Source: CBFIDA01 sp965661085 (GTDB taxonomy: Bacteria > Pseudomonadota > Gammaproteobacteria > Comchoanobacterales > Comchoanobacteraceae). Taken from it: a stretch of DNA of 64,000 nucleotides. The DNA lies in the NCBI GenBank assembly GCA_965661085.1, contig CBFIDA010000008.1, forward strand, positions 1 through 64,000, in the 5' to 3' direction. Position 1 is the first letter of the stretch. Each line of letters opens with the position of its first letter. Below, piece after piece: positions 46,753 through 56,595 of this stretch. The position numbers were made by a program, and so were the translations under genes. The notes beneath the pieces were generated by a model. That model saw nothing but the letters and a program-made list of their open reading frames with translations, ran no database searches and had not been told where the DNA came from.

Positions 46753-47262
46753 CTGCACTCCTGCTTGATGTGAACGTCAAATATAACATACCTTGACCAC
46801 AGTGGCCACCATTGCCACACCTTCAGTCATGCCGCTTCAACAACAGACAAAACCACGCATCCCTCACCCGACATACATGCCAGAATCTTTATACAACCAA
46901 TACGACATAGGAATGCGGATGTGTCAATATCATATTCCCCATGGCGCCATTGAATGCCCCAATGACAAACAAACACTGTAACCATGTATGCAAACATGCG
47001 TGGCAGATCTGCCTGCCATGGCCTGCACCATTCACACATTTATGTACGTCTTTGATCCATACACAGCACATTGCCCCTTGAATCAAAGGTTGCTAATGCA
47101 GGGGCTCTCAAACAATCACGCCATACACTCAACAAACCTCATCCACATCCACCTCAATGCCATAGGGTAAGGTTACAGAAAACGCCTGCCATGTACGCAT
47201 TGAAACTATGGTGTTGTGGTGCTGAATATGATAATTTATGGCTGGACGCCAAGGAGCCAACC
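46753..47262. other. Divergent intergenic region between pssA and the LOG gene, no gene seen
   Basis: About 510 bp. Short frames up to 70 codons are His/Cys-rich and lack ribosome sites. It holds a 12-bp palindrome (GGCAGATCTGCC, 47002-47013). A frame in register with the LOG gene opens at 47071 but its composition is not protein-like before 47263. Confidence 0.45.
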
Positions 47263-47919
47263 ATGCATCTCAATCCAACCCAAACACAAAAATCACTGTG
47301 GCAAGAACTCAAGTTCATGTGCAAATTTTTTCGTGAATATGCACAAGGTGTGCTGCATTTTCGAAAGCTCGGTCCCTGTGTCACCGTTTATGGTTCTGCA
47401 CGATTGAAGGAAGACAATCCCTATTATCAGCAAGCCATGGACATTGGAGAACAACTGACACTGGCCGGTTTTTCTGTGATGACGGGGGGTGGACCAGGTA
47501 TCATGGAAGCGGCCAATCGAGGCGCCTACAAAACCAAACATCGTCCTTCGGCAGGCTGCAGCATTTTCATTCCTTACGAACAAGCTGCCAACCCTTACAC
47601 CACCATCAGTCAAAATTGTTATTTCTTTTTTGCACGCAAGTTGCTGCTGACCAAATTTTCTTCTGCATTTGTGGCACTGCCCGGTGGATTTGGGACCTTG
47701 GATGAACTTTTTGAGATGATCACATTGATCAAAACAGAGCGGATGCGCGACTACCCAATTGTCCTCGTGGGCAAGTCTTTTTGGCAACCTCTGATGGATT
47801 TCATTGGTGACAAAATGATTGGAGAAGGCACAGTCCATCGAGATGAACTGGCCATGATCACTGTCACCGACTCCATTGAAGAAGTCATTGAGGTGATTCG
47901 AGATCATGGTAAAGTTTGA
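47263..47919 (+). CDS. LOG-family protein (lysine decarboxylase-like / Rossmann)
   Basis: A 218-residue protein with the Rossmann-fold LOG motifs VTVYGSARLKEDNPYY, MTGGGPGIMEAANRGA and the catalytic pair FFFARKLLL with ALPGGFGTLDELFE (about 139-152). Relatives are nucleotide 5'-monophosphate phosphoribohydrolases, like cytokinin-activating LOG or PpnN. The old label lysine decarboxylase is wrong for this family. The ATG at 47263 has AAGGAG 6 nt upstream, which settles the start. It overlaps the next gene by 14 bp. Confidence 0.9.
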   Translation: MHLNPTQTQKSLWQELKFMCKFFREYAQGVLHFRKLGPCVTVYGSARLKEDNPYYQQAMDIGEQLTLAGFSVMTGGGPGIMEAANRGAYKTKHRPSAGCSIFIPYEQAANPYTTISQNCYFFFARKLLLTKFSSAFVALPGGFGTLDELFEMITLIKTERMRDYPIVLVGKSFWQPLMDFIGDKMIGEGTVHRDELAMITVTDSIEEVIEVIRDHGKV

Positions 47920-49054
47920 CACCACCAAACACATCAAAATTTTTCACGATGGTGATACGTTTTTCAATGCCTTGTTGCATGACGTCTCAACTGCAAAGCA
48001 CCACATCAACATCGAAGTCTATAAATTCAATCTACGAGGCATAGGCATCACTTTGGCGCAAGAACTTATCCTATGCGCAGAAAGAGGTGTCAAAGTGCGT
48101 TTGTTGCTCGATGGTATAGGCAGCCTTGGCTGGGCAGGCATTTGGGCCAAAAAAATAGAACAGGCAGGCATTCAAACCAAATTATACCATCCATTGCCAT
48201 GGCAATGGTGGCATCTGAGTCGGTCGGTTGCACAACTGCCATGGCTCTTGAAGTTTTTTTATCTGTTCACCACACTCAACACCAGAAACCACCGCAAAAT
48301 CTTCAACATCGATGACCAAATCATTTATCTTGGCAGCTGCAACATCTGCCCCAATCATGCTGGCACCGCCACACAAGGAAAAAATTGGCGCGACACCACC
48401 GTACGCATCGAAAATCATATGATTCATGCCGTTCAGCATGCATTTGAAAAATCTTGGGGCTCCCTGGCCTGGAAAGAACGTTGTCAACATTATTTCAGCA
48501 CCATCGATCACACATGCCCATTTCATTTGAACGACACACATCTCAGAAGGCGTTATTATTTCAAATTGCTTCTGCGTAAAATTCGAAAAAGCAAGCAACG
48601 CATATGGATTTCCAATGCATATTTTTCTCCCAACAGCACCTTGTTGCGTGCGCTGACGCATGCATCAGTCAGACGGGGCATCGATGTGCGCATCATCATC
48701 CCCAAACACTCTGACATTCCCTTAATGACCACGGCATCCAGGTATTTTTATCAGGCACTTATCCAAGCCAATGTTCAGATTTTTGAGTACGTCCCCACCA
48801 TGCTGCACACCAAAACACTGATCATTGATCAGTGGGCGCTGGTGGGCACAAGCAATCTGAATCACCGCAGTTTGCTTCATGACTTGGAAGTTGATTACGC
48901 CGTCCGCAACAAAATGCTGATTCAAGAGTTGTCTCAACATTTCTTGAAAGACCAAAATAATTGTCAGAAAATCTCAGCTTTGACATTGAAAAAAATGCCA
49001 TTTTGGCAAAATTTGCTGGGTCGTGTTGTCATCACATTCAAACTGATCTTTTGA
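47906..49054 (+). CDS. clsB: Phospholipase D-family cardiolipin synthase (ClsB-like)
   Basis: A 382-residue protein with two PLD active-site motifs: NHRKIFNIDDQIIYLGSCN (about 127-145) and LHTKTLIIDQWALVGTSN (about 301-318), both of the HxK-x4-D form. It lacks the two N-terminal membrane segments of ClsA, which makes it ClsB-like. ClsB forms cardiolipin from phosphatidylglycerol or phosphatidylethanolamine at the inner membrane. The overlap with the LOG gene suggests coupling. PLD-type toxins exist in intracellular bacteria but no secretion signal is seen. Confidence 0.87.
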   Translation: MVKFDTTKHIKIFHDGDTFFNALLHDVSTAKHHINIEVYKFNLRGIGITLAQELILCAERGVKVRLLLDGIGSLGWAGIWAKKIEQAGIQTKLYHPLPWQWWHLSRSVAQLPWLLKFFYLFTTLNTRNHRKIFNIDDQIIYLGSCNICPNHAGTATQGKNWRDTTVRIENHMIHAVQHAFEKSWGSLAWKERCQHYFSTIDHTCPFHLNDTHLRRRYYFKLLLRKIRKSKQRIWISNAYFSPNSTLLRALTHASVRRGIDVRIIIPKHSDIPLMTTASRYFYQALIQANVQIFEYVPTMLHTKTLIIDQWALVGTSNLNHRSLLHDLEVDYAVRNKMLIQELSQHFLKDQNNCQKISALTLKKMPFWQNLLGRVVITFKLIF

Positions 49055-49062
49055 TATTGCAT

Positions 49063-50031
49063 TCAATGCAGTGTGATGACGAGATAGCCCAAAAACACCA
49101 CAAACAAAAGCACGCCCTCAGTACGCGTGATCAAGGCACGCTGCCTTGCTCGGCTGTATGCCATGCACCAAAGCAATACAGTCATGACACCCATGGCCAC
49201 CATGTCACGTGTCAAGACGCTTTTGGCGATGGCACCGGGTGCCATCAAGGCAGGAATGGCCACCACACCCAATACCCCAAAAATATTTGACCCTAAAACG
49301 TTGCCCAAAGCCAAATCATGATGACCTTTGCGGACACTGACAATAGAGGTGGCCAGCTCTGGCAGACTGGTGCCAACAGCCACCACCGTCAGCCCCACCA
49401 GCAAATCACTGAGACCAAAATACTGGGCATACGATTTGGCCCCAACCACCATGCTCTTTGCAGCCAACCATGTGATCGTCAAACCAAGTAGGAACATGGC
49501 CATGCAAACCCACACACTTTTATTGACCAAATTTTGATCTGACACAACATCTGACACAACGTGTTTGGGCATGGATTGTTGCAAGACAAATCGTGTCACC
49601 CAAACCAAGAAAAGCAACAAGGCCAACAATAAGATCATACCATCCATTTGAGACAAGTGATGGTCCAGCAGCAAGACAAACAAGAGTCCACAAGCAAGCG
49701 TCAGCGCTGGCAATTCCCTCTGGAATAATTTTCGATGCACTTTCAGGGGCTGGCAGCAAGCTGTCAGACCAAGTACCAGACCTATATTGGCAACATACGA
49801 ACCTAAGGCATTGCCCAAAGCAATGTCGGTGTGATGTTGCAATACTGCTGCCAAGGAAACCAACATTTCAGGGATGGTCGTCGCAATGCCAACCAGGACG
49901 GTTCCAACCCACATGGCAGGCAAATTGAAGAACTTGGCAATGCCCAAAGCACCATCAACCAGCCAATCGGCCCCCATCACAAGCCCCAGCAAACCAATGG
50001 TCAGAAAAAAACTTGCGATCATCAAAGTCAT
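49063..50031 (-). CDS. CaCA-family calcium/sodium antiporter (YrbG-like)
   Basis: A 322-residue membrane protein with about ten segments and two inverted alpha-repeats: GIATTIPEMLVSLAAV ... ALGNALGSYVANIG (about 50-85) and AVGTSLPELATSIVSV ... ALGNVLGSNIFGVLG (about 220-255). These carry the cation-binding Glu and Asn residues. Of the ATGs near the start, 50031 has AAGGA 6 nt upstream. It is convergent with clsB and divergent from holA. Confidence 0.92.
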   Translation of the reverse strand: MTLMIASFFLTIGLLGLVMGADWLVDGALGIAKFFNLPAMWVGTVLVGIATTIPEMLVSLAAVLQHHTDIALGNALGSYVANIGLVLGLTACCQPLKVHRKLFQRELPALTLACGLLFVLLLDHHLSQMDGMILLLALLLFLVWVTRFVLQQSMPKHVVSDVVSDQNLVNKSVWVCMAMFLLGLTITWLAAKSMVVGAKSYAQYFGLSDLLVGLTVVAVGTSLPELATSIVSVRKGHHDLALGNVLGSNIFGVLGVVAIPALMAPGAIAKSVLTRDMVAMGVMTVLLWCMAYSRARQRALITRTEGVLLFVVFLGYLVITLH

Positions 50032-50236
50032 GCGCATTCCTTGCGGTGTTGTTCTTAAATTAACGGATTCATGCCGTTTTGACAATCCCAAAACCCATAC
50101 TTTGACCCTGAATTTTCATGAATCACCTCTCTTACAAAGGGTTGCATCGCGCCCTCTTTTTGTATGAGGGTGTACTGAAAATCATGCACATCACGCTTGT
50201 GCCAGGACAAAAACCAAGCTAACATAAAAATTTGCC

Positions 50237-51289
50237 ATGCATCGCATCGAAACCTTTCCAAAAACAGTTGCCGAGCGCCATCATCCTTACTTCTTGGTAT
50301 CTGGAGACGATCCTTTTTTGTCGGAAGATGCCTTACAACAACTGGTCATGCGTGCACGTTTGCAACACGCTGATGTCAGCCCATCGACCATTCGCATCCA
50401 AAGTGCATCGGATTGGCCCACATTGTCGATGGCACTTGCCTCTCAATCTTTGCTTCAACCTCAAAAAATCATCATTTGCCGCTTTAAGGCCAGCATGCTA
50501 CCGGCCCAACAAGATCGTCATTTGAGAACTTGCTTGGAAAAAATTCCATCGTCCACATGTTTGTATCTGATCACACCCAAACTGACAGCAGCACAGAAAA
50601 AAAAGGCCAGCATTCAATTTTTTGATCACCAAAAAAGACATCTTGTGGTTTGGCCAATGCAAGAACGCAGCTGCCAAACTTGGATCAAACATCGTGCCAA
50701 CGGACTGCACTTAGACCTGACCACTGCACAATGTGCACAACTCACGCTTTCTTGCCAACATGAGCCCATGCAAATTGTCAATGCCTTGAACATCCTCGCC
50801 ATATCCTACAGCGGTACCAAAGTACCAAACGATGCTTTGTCACAACACTGGGGCACTGCCTCGACACACGGTATGTTTCAGATCATTGATCATGCGTTGA
50901 CTGGACATTCCAATGCCTGTATGCATGGACTACAACAACATCGAGCCCAAAACAACACCCCCATTGGTCTCTTGTATGCCTTACACAAAACCATGCTGGA
51001 CGCCCACACCATTCTACAGCTTGCACAAAACAAAATACCTTTAGAGCAAGCCATCAAACATGTCATCAAATGGCCCAGCAAGCAACGCTTGTATCAACAA
51101 TACTTGCAAAGATCCTGCATCAAAGACATTGACCAACTTTTACAATGCATTGCCAGAATTGAAAAAACCCTGAAGGGCGTTGACACATCCGGTCAAGTTT
51201 GGCACCAACTGGACCACTTGCTGTACACCATTTGCCATACAAAACACCTCAGCGCTTTACACCAGACATTTTCCAAGATCACCCGATGA
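50237..51289 (+). CDS. holA: DNA polymerase III delta subunit
   Basis: Clamp-loader subunit that opens the beta sliding clamp. The 350-residue product follows the family: YFLVSGDDPFLSEDALQQL near the N-terminus, a domain I-II segment KIIICRF and LYLITPKLTAAQKKK, and the helical domain III (IEKTLKGVDTSGQVWHQLDHLL). Identity is modest, as usual for HolA. No lptE is next to it, which is its common partner. Its stop is 12 bp from the convergent cvpA end. Confidence 0.9.
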   Translation: MHRIETFPKTVAERHHPYFLVSGDDPFLSEDALQQLVMRARLQHADVSPSTIRIQSASDWPTLSMALASQSLLQPQKIIICRFKASMLPAQQDRHLRTCLEKIPSSTCLYLITPKLTAAQKKKASIQFFDHQKRHLVVWPMQERSCQTWIKHRANGLHLDLTTAQCAQLTLSCQHEPMQIVNALNILAISYSGTKVPNDALSQHWGTASTHGMFQIIDHALTGHSNACMHGLQQHRAQNNTPIGLLYALHKTMLDAHTILQLAQNKIPLEQAIKHVIKWPSKQRLYQQYLQRSCIKDIDQLLQCIARIEKTLKGVDTSGQVWHQLDHLLYTICHTKHLSALHQTFSKITR

Positions 51290-51301
51290 CAGCTGAGACA
51301 A

Positions 51302-51970
51302 TCACTCGTCTGTTGGCTGTGTGGATGCGGCATCGGTTGTTTTTGCTTTGGGTTGACTGAAGTGCATCACAGACAGTTCTTTGGCCACATAATCAGAGAG
51401 CGCGTTGGGATCATGGGAAGATTGGGTATTTTGAACAATATAACGATGGTAAAAGTCCGTGGCCATTTTTTTACCATCGTGTTTTGCCCATACCAAAACC
51501 GGCTGATAATATACGGTCAATTTGGCATGTTGCCACCACTGCGTTTCATTATAATGCAGCAGCTGTCCCCCCATAAGCACCAAAGCCACCAATGCGACAC
51601 CCCGAAGTGTGCCAAAAACAGCGCCCAAAAGGCGGTCAAAACCGGACATGCTGGTGCATTGAACAAGCCGACCAATGATCATGCTGAAAAAGGCGCCCAA
51701 CAACAACACACCTATCACCAAAGACACGACTGCCACCACACTACGCAAAGATGGCGAGTGTAAATAAGGTGTCAAAAAATCTGCAAACCACCGATTGAAA
51801 TGTACAGCAGAAAAACCTGCCAAAACCCATGTGGCAATGCCAATCAGCTCTTTTAATGCACCTCGCACCACACTGATGATCATCGACAGCAGCATGATGC
51901 CAAGCAACAACCAATCAAAGCCAGAAAGTGTTTGTAAATACCCAAATAAGGTTTGAGATTTGGTCATCAA
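51302..51970 (-). CDS. cvpA: CvpA-family membrane protein
   Basis: A 222-residue protein with four N-terminal membrane segments typical of CvpA (FDWLLLGIMLLSMIISVVRG ... ELIGIATWVLAGF) and a hydrophilic C-terminal tail. CvpA is needed for colicin V export and bile/envelope tolerance in E. coli, and its molecular role is unclear. It overlaps the SPOR gene stop by 4 bp. In Pseudomonas and E. coli purF follows, but none is here. Confidence 0.9.
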   Translation of the reverse strand: MMTKSQTLFGYLQTLSGFDWLLLGIMLLSMIISVVRGALKELIGIATWVLAGFSAVHFNRWFADFLTPYLHSPSLRSVVAVVSLVIGVLLLGAFFSMIIGRLVQCTSMSGFDRLLGAVFGTLRGVALVALVLMGGQLLHYNETQWWQHAKLTVYYQPVLVWAKHDGKKMATDFYHRYIVQNTQSSHDPNALSDYVAKELSVMHFSQPKAKTTDAASTQPTDE

Positions 51971-52752
51971 AGATTCAACATCACAGCATTGATTTGAAAA
52001 CGGTCAGACAAGCGTTGTTTGACTGCAGCCACTGAGGATGGGTTCACCACATGCACCACCACTTTTGTGCGTAAAGGTTTGTTGGGGTCAACCATCGAAC
52101 GCACATGTGCATCAAATCCTTGCTCAACCAATTCGATTTTCAGACGCTGTGCCCGCTCCACCGATGAAAAAACGCCAACCTGCAAGATGGCCACTTTTTT
52201 TCTGATTTTTTCATCATGAGGTCTGGCTTGTTCTATGCGTGGCGCACGCGCTTTAGATTGCACGAATGTTTGTTGACCTGATGCAACATTGGAAGGCAAC
52301 TGAAACATGCGCAACGCATTGTGTAAGCGTGCAAGATGGTGTGCGGTGGCAATGAGTGCCATATGACTGGCAATTGAGGACGACGTGGGTGCAGCATGGG
52401 TGTGCACAGGCATGTTTGTAAGTTGATCCGTCGGAGCAACGTCCAAAACTTGCACATGTGTGTGTTGCATGGCAAGATCTCGAATGTGGTGACGTAGCAA
52501 TTGTTGGTTTGCCAACTTTGCCGCTTGAAGGCGCTGTGCCATTGTCATGTTTTGTTGCTTCAAACGTGCATTGAGCGCATCGCGTGTGGCAATGTCTACA
52601 CGCAATGCGGCAATTTCTTTACTTTTTTCACCCAAACTGACGACCGTCAACTCATGATTTCTGATGTAATGGCTGATGCCAGGTGCCAACAGTAAGCTGA
52701 ACACACAGACAGCGGTAAAACCAATCACTTTGATATTTTTGAAACGATCCAT
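51967..52752 (-). CDS. SPOR-domain protein (DedD-like)
   Basis: A 261-residue protein: a short cytoplasmic N-terminus, one membrane anchor (about 10-28), a helical stalk and low-complexity linker, and a C-terminal SPOR domain (about 187-260, ILQVGVFSSVERAQRLKIEL ... LRTKVVVHVV). SPOR domains bind denuded septal peptidoglycan, so it probably acts at cell division like DedD. Its place between folC and cvpA matches the DedD position in Pseudomonas. Confidence 0.9.
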   Translation of the reverse strand: MDRFKNIKVIGFTAVCVFSLLLAPGISHYIRNHELTVVSLGEKSKEIAALRVDIATRDALNARLKQQNMTMAQRLQAAKLANQQLLRHHIRDLAMQHTHVQVLDVAPTDQLTNMPVHTHAAPTSSSIASHMALIATAHHLARLHNALRMFQLPSNVASGQQTFVQSKARAPRIEQARPHDEKIRKKVAILQVGVFSSVERAQRLKIELVEQGFDAHVRSMVDPNKPLRTKVVVHVVNPSSVAAVKQRLSDRFQINAVMLNL

Positions 52753-52773
52753 GACGACTCCATTTAAAATGCA

Positions 52774-54057
52774 TTACAACCCCTGATCTTGCTTGGGTTC
52801 AGGCATCAACTGCCGAATGCGATCCACCATCAAAAAAGAACCCATCACCACAATCACGGTGTCCAATCTATCATGTGCCAAAACCAACTCTGGGTCAAAT
52901 AAAACATCGTCTTCAACCACAACGCGTGCTTGTGGCACAATTGATAAGACATAGTTTTTCATCATCTTGGGAGTATGACTGGCACGACCATGCAATGAAA
53001 AAAAATACCAAGCATCGACACGATGTATGAATGGGTCCAAACAAGCTCGCACGTCTTTGTCTGCACCAAAACCCGCAAACACAATCATGCGTTTCTGTGG
53101 GTATGTGCTGATCAAATTTTGATACAGTTGAAGGCATGCAGCAGGATTGTGTGCCACATCATAAACGATCTCACCATGTTGCAACACATGACGCTCAAAG
53201 CGCCCCATCAACTGAAAATCAGAAACAATCTTTTGTACCACATGCCAAGGCACAAAATGCACATCGCGCAACACTTCGACCGTTTGGTATATCGCAGCCA
53301 GACAACTTTCATGCATCATGGTGGATTTGTGGCATTTGACTGCCGTGCCTTGTGGCGTTGTGAATACCCATGAGGATCCTGATGCACAGGGCTTGACCTC
53401 AAAATCTCGGCCACGCACTCGACAAGGTATCTGGCATACAGCAATATGATCTTGCAATGTTTTTGGCAGACCCAGGCTGGCGTAAATGGCCGGCACATTT
53501 GATCTGAAAACACCAGACTTTTCAATGGCAATGGCATCCAAGCTGTTGCCCAGCAATGCCTGATGATCCATCGCTATGCTGGTGATGATTGCCACATCTG
53601 GATCGTAAACATTGACCGCATCAAGCCGCCCTCCAAGACCGACCTCTAGAATCAAAATATCTGGAAATCGATCAAAAGCTAATTTGACGGCTGCCATGGT
53701 GGTGTACTCAAAAAAAGTCAAAGGCGCACTCGACTTTGAAGCAACCCATTCAAAAGCCATCACCCAATTGGCCTCTGACAACATGCTGCCCTGATACAGC
53801 AAACGCTCACGAAATGTGTGCACATGCGGTGAAGTATAAACCGCTGTGGATTGTCCATTGGCCTGATAAATCCGTGCCAAAGCATGCGCAGTTGTGCCTT
53901 TGCCATTGGTGCCCGCAATGGTGATGATGCACGTACCTGGGGGCTTCGGGAGGTGGCGCACCAAAGGCTGCAAACGCTTTAAACCCAAGTCCATTTTTTT
54001 GGGATGCAACGACTCAATATAACGTAACCAGCTGGCAAATGTATCAGGTCGTGGCAT
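52774..54057 (-). CDS. folC: Bifunctional folylpolyglutamate / dihydrofolate synthase
   Basis: Adds glutamate to dihydropteroate and to reduced folates. The 427-residue product shows the P-loop GTNGKGTT (49-56), TSPHVHTFRERLL, the LEVGLGGRLDAVNV motif and the C-terminal Mur-ligase-like domain with YDVAHNPAA. The start overlaps the accD stop by 14 bp, suggesting coupling, and the gene is followed by the SPOR gene. Confidence 0.95.
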   Translation of the reverse strand: MPRPDTFASWLRYIESLHPKKMDLGLKRLQPLVRHLPKPPGTCIITIAGTNGKGTTAHALARIYQANGQSTAVYTSPHVHTFRERLLYQGSMLSEANWVMAFEWVASKSSAPLTFFEYTTMAAVKLAFDRFPDILILEVGLGGRLDAVNVYDPDVAIITSIAMDHQALLGNSLDAIAIEKSGVFRSNVPAIYASLGLPKTLQDHIAVCQIPCRVRGRDFEVKPCASGSSWVFTTPQGTAVKCHKSTMMHESCLAAIYQTVEVLRDVHFVPWHVVQKIVSDFQLMGRFERHVLQHGEIVYDVAHNPAACLQLYQNLISTYPQKRMIVFAGFGADKDVRACLDPFIHRVDAWYFFSLHGRASHTPKMMKNYVLSIVPQARVVVEDDVLFDPELVLAHDRLDTVIVVMGSFLMVDRIRQLMPEPKQDQGL

Positions 54058-54904
54058 GGTGGCGATGGTGCAATTTCAACAGGATGGCATGAATGCGATC
54101 TCTGAGATCACGTCGCGCAACGATCATGTCGATGGCACCCTTCTCAAGCAAAAACTCACTGCGCTGAAAACCCTCAGGTAGGGTTTGTCGAACTGTTTGT
54201 TCGATCACACGTGGCCCAGCAAAGCCAATCAAGGCATTGGGCTCCGCAATGATGACATCACCCAACATGGCAAAGCTGGCTGAAACACCACCTGTTGTTG
54301 GATCCGCCAATACCGTGATATAAGGCAGACGCTTTTCGGCCAGTCGCGTCAATGCCGCACTGGTTTTGGCCATCTGCATCAAAGACAACAAGCCCTCTTG
54401 CATGCGTGCACCCCCACTGGTGCAAAAACATATGAATGGACACCCCAATGCGATGCTGTGATGCACGCCTTGTACAAAACGTTCACCCACGGCAGCCCCC
54501 ATGGAACCACCTATGAATGAAAACTCAAAAGCTGCCGCAACCACTTGCATGGATTTCAGCTGACCTTCCATCACAATCAATGCAGCAGACTCGCCGGAGC
54601 GTTTCTTGGCACGTGCCAAACTGTCCTTATATTTTTTGAATTTAAGGTGATCATGGCTGCAGACATCTGTTGCCAACTCCTTGGTGGAATCGGCATCGAA
54701 AAATTGTGTCAATCGATCACGGGCTCCAATGCGCAAATGATGCTGGCATTTGTGACACACCATCATTTCGCGTGTCAACTGTGCCGCATATAAGGTTGCC
54801 TCACAATTTGGGCACTGTGCCCAGACACCATCTGGCATCGATTTCTTTTCTGTGCCAGAAAATTGTAATGTGGGAAGAATTTTATCAAGCCAGCTCATGG
54901 TCAA
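54044..54904 (-). CDS. accD: Acetyl-CoA carboxylase carboxyltransferase beta subunit
   Basis: Part of the heteromeric carboxylase making malonyl-CoA for fatty acids; moves CO2 from biotinyl-AccB to acetyl-CoA. The 286-residue protein has the N-terminal zinc ribbon (C31, C34, C50, C53) and the crotonase-fold core with FEFSFIGGSMGAAVGE, SGGARMQEGLLSLMQM and DPTTGGVSASFA. The start is 54904 or the ATG two codons later. It depends on the biotin made by the bio genes at 5.4-10.6 kb. Truncation of the C-terminus relative to E. coli (304) is mild. Confidence 0.95.
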   Translation of the reverse strand: MTMSWLDKILPTLQFSGTEKKSMPDGVWAQCPNCEATLYAAQLTREMMVCHKCQHHLRIGARDRLTQFFDADSTKELATDVCSHDHLKFKKYKDSLARAKKRSGESAALIVMEGQLKSMQVVAAAFEFSFIGGSMGAAVGERFVQGVHHSIALGCPFICFCTSGGARMQEGLLSLMQMAKTSAALTRLAEKRLPYITVLADPTTGGVSASFAMLGDVIIAEPNALIGFAGPRVIEQTVRQTLPEGFQRSEFLLEKGAIDMIVARRDLRDRIHAILLKLHHRHHATT

Positions 54905-55220
54905 AATCCGAGTTTCTTTCGTCGTATTATAAACCGATTTCTCTAAAAATAAAGGAATAACATGCGATCATTGACATAAAACTCAAAAATAAAACCCAAA
55001 CATTACAGCGTTTTGAGTATGCATCACGTTTGTGAATGCCAACATCTGATGCCATGTGGATCAAAACAGCAACATACTGCGTTACTCAATGAGAGCAGAC
55101 GCCACATTTAAGCACAGTATTCACAGTAAAAACTCATTCATCATCATGATCGGTACCGCATTCAAAGCATCAAGTCGACATGGTGCAACCAAAAAATTCA
55201 GCATTCTGACAACACGCATG
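54905..55220. other. Intergenic region between accD and the trmB fragment
   Basis: About 315 bp without a supported gene. A plus-strand frame (55056-55370) runs through into the trmB-like fragment, but its first 55 codons do not resemble TrmB or any family I know. The accD promoter must lie here, but no clear pair was found. Confidence 0.45.
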
Positions 55221-55319
55221 ATGTGGCGACAAGGTGTCCATTTGAATTCGGGATGTGGGACGGACATGCGTACTCTCAACATATCAGAAATCAAACCCCA
55301 ACTGTTGATTGTTGGCATC
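55221..55319 (+). repeat. 99-bp partial copy of trmB (pseudogene fragment)
   Basis: Aligning by eye with 56740-56838 gives about 86 of 99 identical bases with no gaps. Translated it reads MWRQGVHLNSGCGTDMRTLN, matching TrmB MWRQGVHVDWGCGTGMSTLN, so it is the SAM-binding motif I of trmB. The similarity stops at 55319, exactly where the convergent orphan gene ends (55320). It is a direct repeat of the trmB segment about 1.5 kb away. The DWGCGTG to NSGCGTD changes show relaxed selection. Confidence 0.85.
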
Positions 55320-56450
55320 TTAAGAGCACACTCCAGGCCCACCACGTGGCTTGTTGTCATCACCACTTGATGCGCCTGATGTTAGGGACAAATCTGAGGG
55401 TGAGACCCGTGTCTTTGGTGGAGCCAACCCTTTGGCTGGTATTGGGGAAGGCGTTTTTGTAGCTGTTTTCGATGGTTGTTTGGTCCGCCGTATTGCGTTC
55501 CGAATCATTGATCTTTTTGTGTTTCTCGCACGAGGAGGGCGGCTTCTTTTGTTGGAGCCACTTCTCCCTCCTTTTAGCACTGCTTTTCTGTCGTCTGTCA
55601 ATTGCTGCAATCCCTTTAAGCCGCCTGACAATGCTTTGAAAACATCCAACGAGGTACAATCGGCGCGATACACTGCTTCAAATGCTGATCCCTTATCCAC
55701 ATCTTTTTGAAATATCAGACTTGGTATGGCCAACACAAATAGAATAAATCGTATCAAGATCGACATCGTATTCAGAACGATACGGATGGGCAAAGGCAAG
55801 GACTGATAAAACGTCAAGGGTGTTGTACGACCATATTTCCGAGCTGAAAGTTTCTTATCACAGTCCTGAGCCAAATTACCCAAACCTTTTACGCCCCCCA
55901 AAAAACCAGCCATCAACACATCCCCCAATGTGACGTCGGAACGATAACTCATTTGCCATGCCTGGCGAACATCCGCCTCTGTTTGAAATGGGTAGGTGAC
56001 AAGGGTCAACACCAGCAACACCTTAGATCTTGTCAGTATAGACAACACATCTGCCACTGTACTCAGTGAAAGCACCAATAAAAATGGGATGACCTTTAAT
56101 GAACGCGTCACAATATCAGATCCTCGCCTTTCAGATTTTGTTAATTTGTCTGCAAATTCTTTGCGCTCACGTGCATCAAAACCTGATACCAAAAACGCCA
56201 TCATTGTCATGATGACTTTGTCAACCATACCCGCCGATTCTAAGTCCCAAATGAGGTCCTTCATCGTGCGCATTAGCTTACGACTCCGATCTTTCTTAAA
56301 CAAAAATTCCTTTTCTGGAATGATGAATGGCATTACGCTGGCTTGTTGAAATAGAGCCCACAGAGTCTTTTCTTTTACGATGTCTTTAGAAACCAACTCC
56401 CCAACCTTACTCACCAAATATGCCAATGGCGGAAGGATCAGTAAACTCAT
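55320..56450 (-). CDS. Orphan 376-residue membrane protein with an internal duplication
   Basis: I do not recognise this protein. It holds a tandem internal repeat of about 50 residues: a hydrophobic stretch followed by a soluble part at 145-195 (VTYPFQTEADVRQAW ... YRSDVTLGDVLMAGFLGGVK) and 236-286 (IPSLIFQKDVDKGSAF ... YRADCTSLDVFKALSGGLK). Further hydrophobic segments lie near 1-12, 75-90 and 119-138. The last 85 residues are basic and Ser/Pro/Lys-rich, probably disordered. Base use is unlike the His-rich neighbours. It sits between a 99-bp trmB fragment and trmB itself, so it probably arrived by insertion. A secreted effector is possible. Confidence 0.78.
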   Translation of the reverse strand: MSLLILPPLAYLVSKVGELVSKDIVKEKTLWALFQQASVMPFIIPEKEFLFKKDRSRKLMRTMKDLIWDLESAGMVDKVIMTMMAFLVSGFDARERKEFADKLTKSERRGSDIVTRSLKVIPFLLVLSLSTVADVLSILTRSKVLLVLTLVTYPFQTEADVRQAWQMSYRSDVTLGDVLMAGFLGGVKGLGNLAQDCDKKLSARKYGRTTPLTFYQSLPLPIRIVLNTMSILIRFILFVLAIPSLIFQKDVDKGSAFEAVYRADCTSLDVFKALSGGLKGLQQLTDDRKAVLKGGRSGSNKRSRPPRARNTKRSMIRNAIRRTKQPSKTATKTPSPIPAKGLAPPKTRVSPSDLSLTSGASSGDDNKPRGGPGVCS

Positions 56451-56595
56451 GCCAACCCAATATGTGAGCTTAAAAAACTTCTCTCTTTAGAGGTATTGTT
56501 TTTATTGTACGTCATCCTGTTTCTCTCATTGATGTCTGTTACAGTATGGCCCACTATGATTAAAAATGGTGTGAATCAAATCATTTGGGGGCAAA

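Noticed and set aside
47002..47013. 12-bp palindrome GGCAGATCTGCC
   Set aside because: Short palindromes of this size occur by chance, and no promoter element or second copy was found near it.
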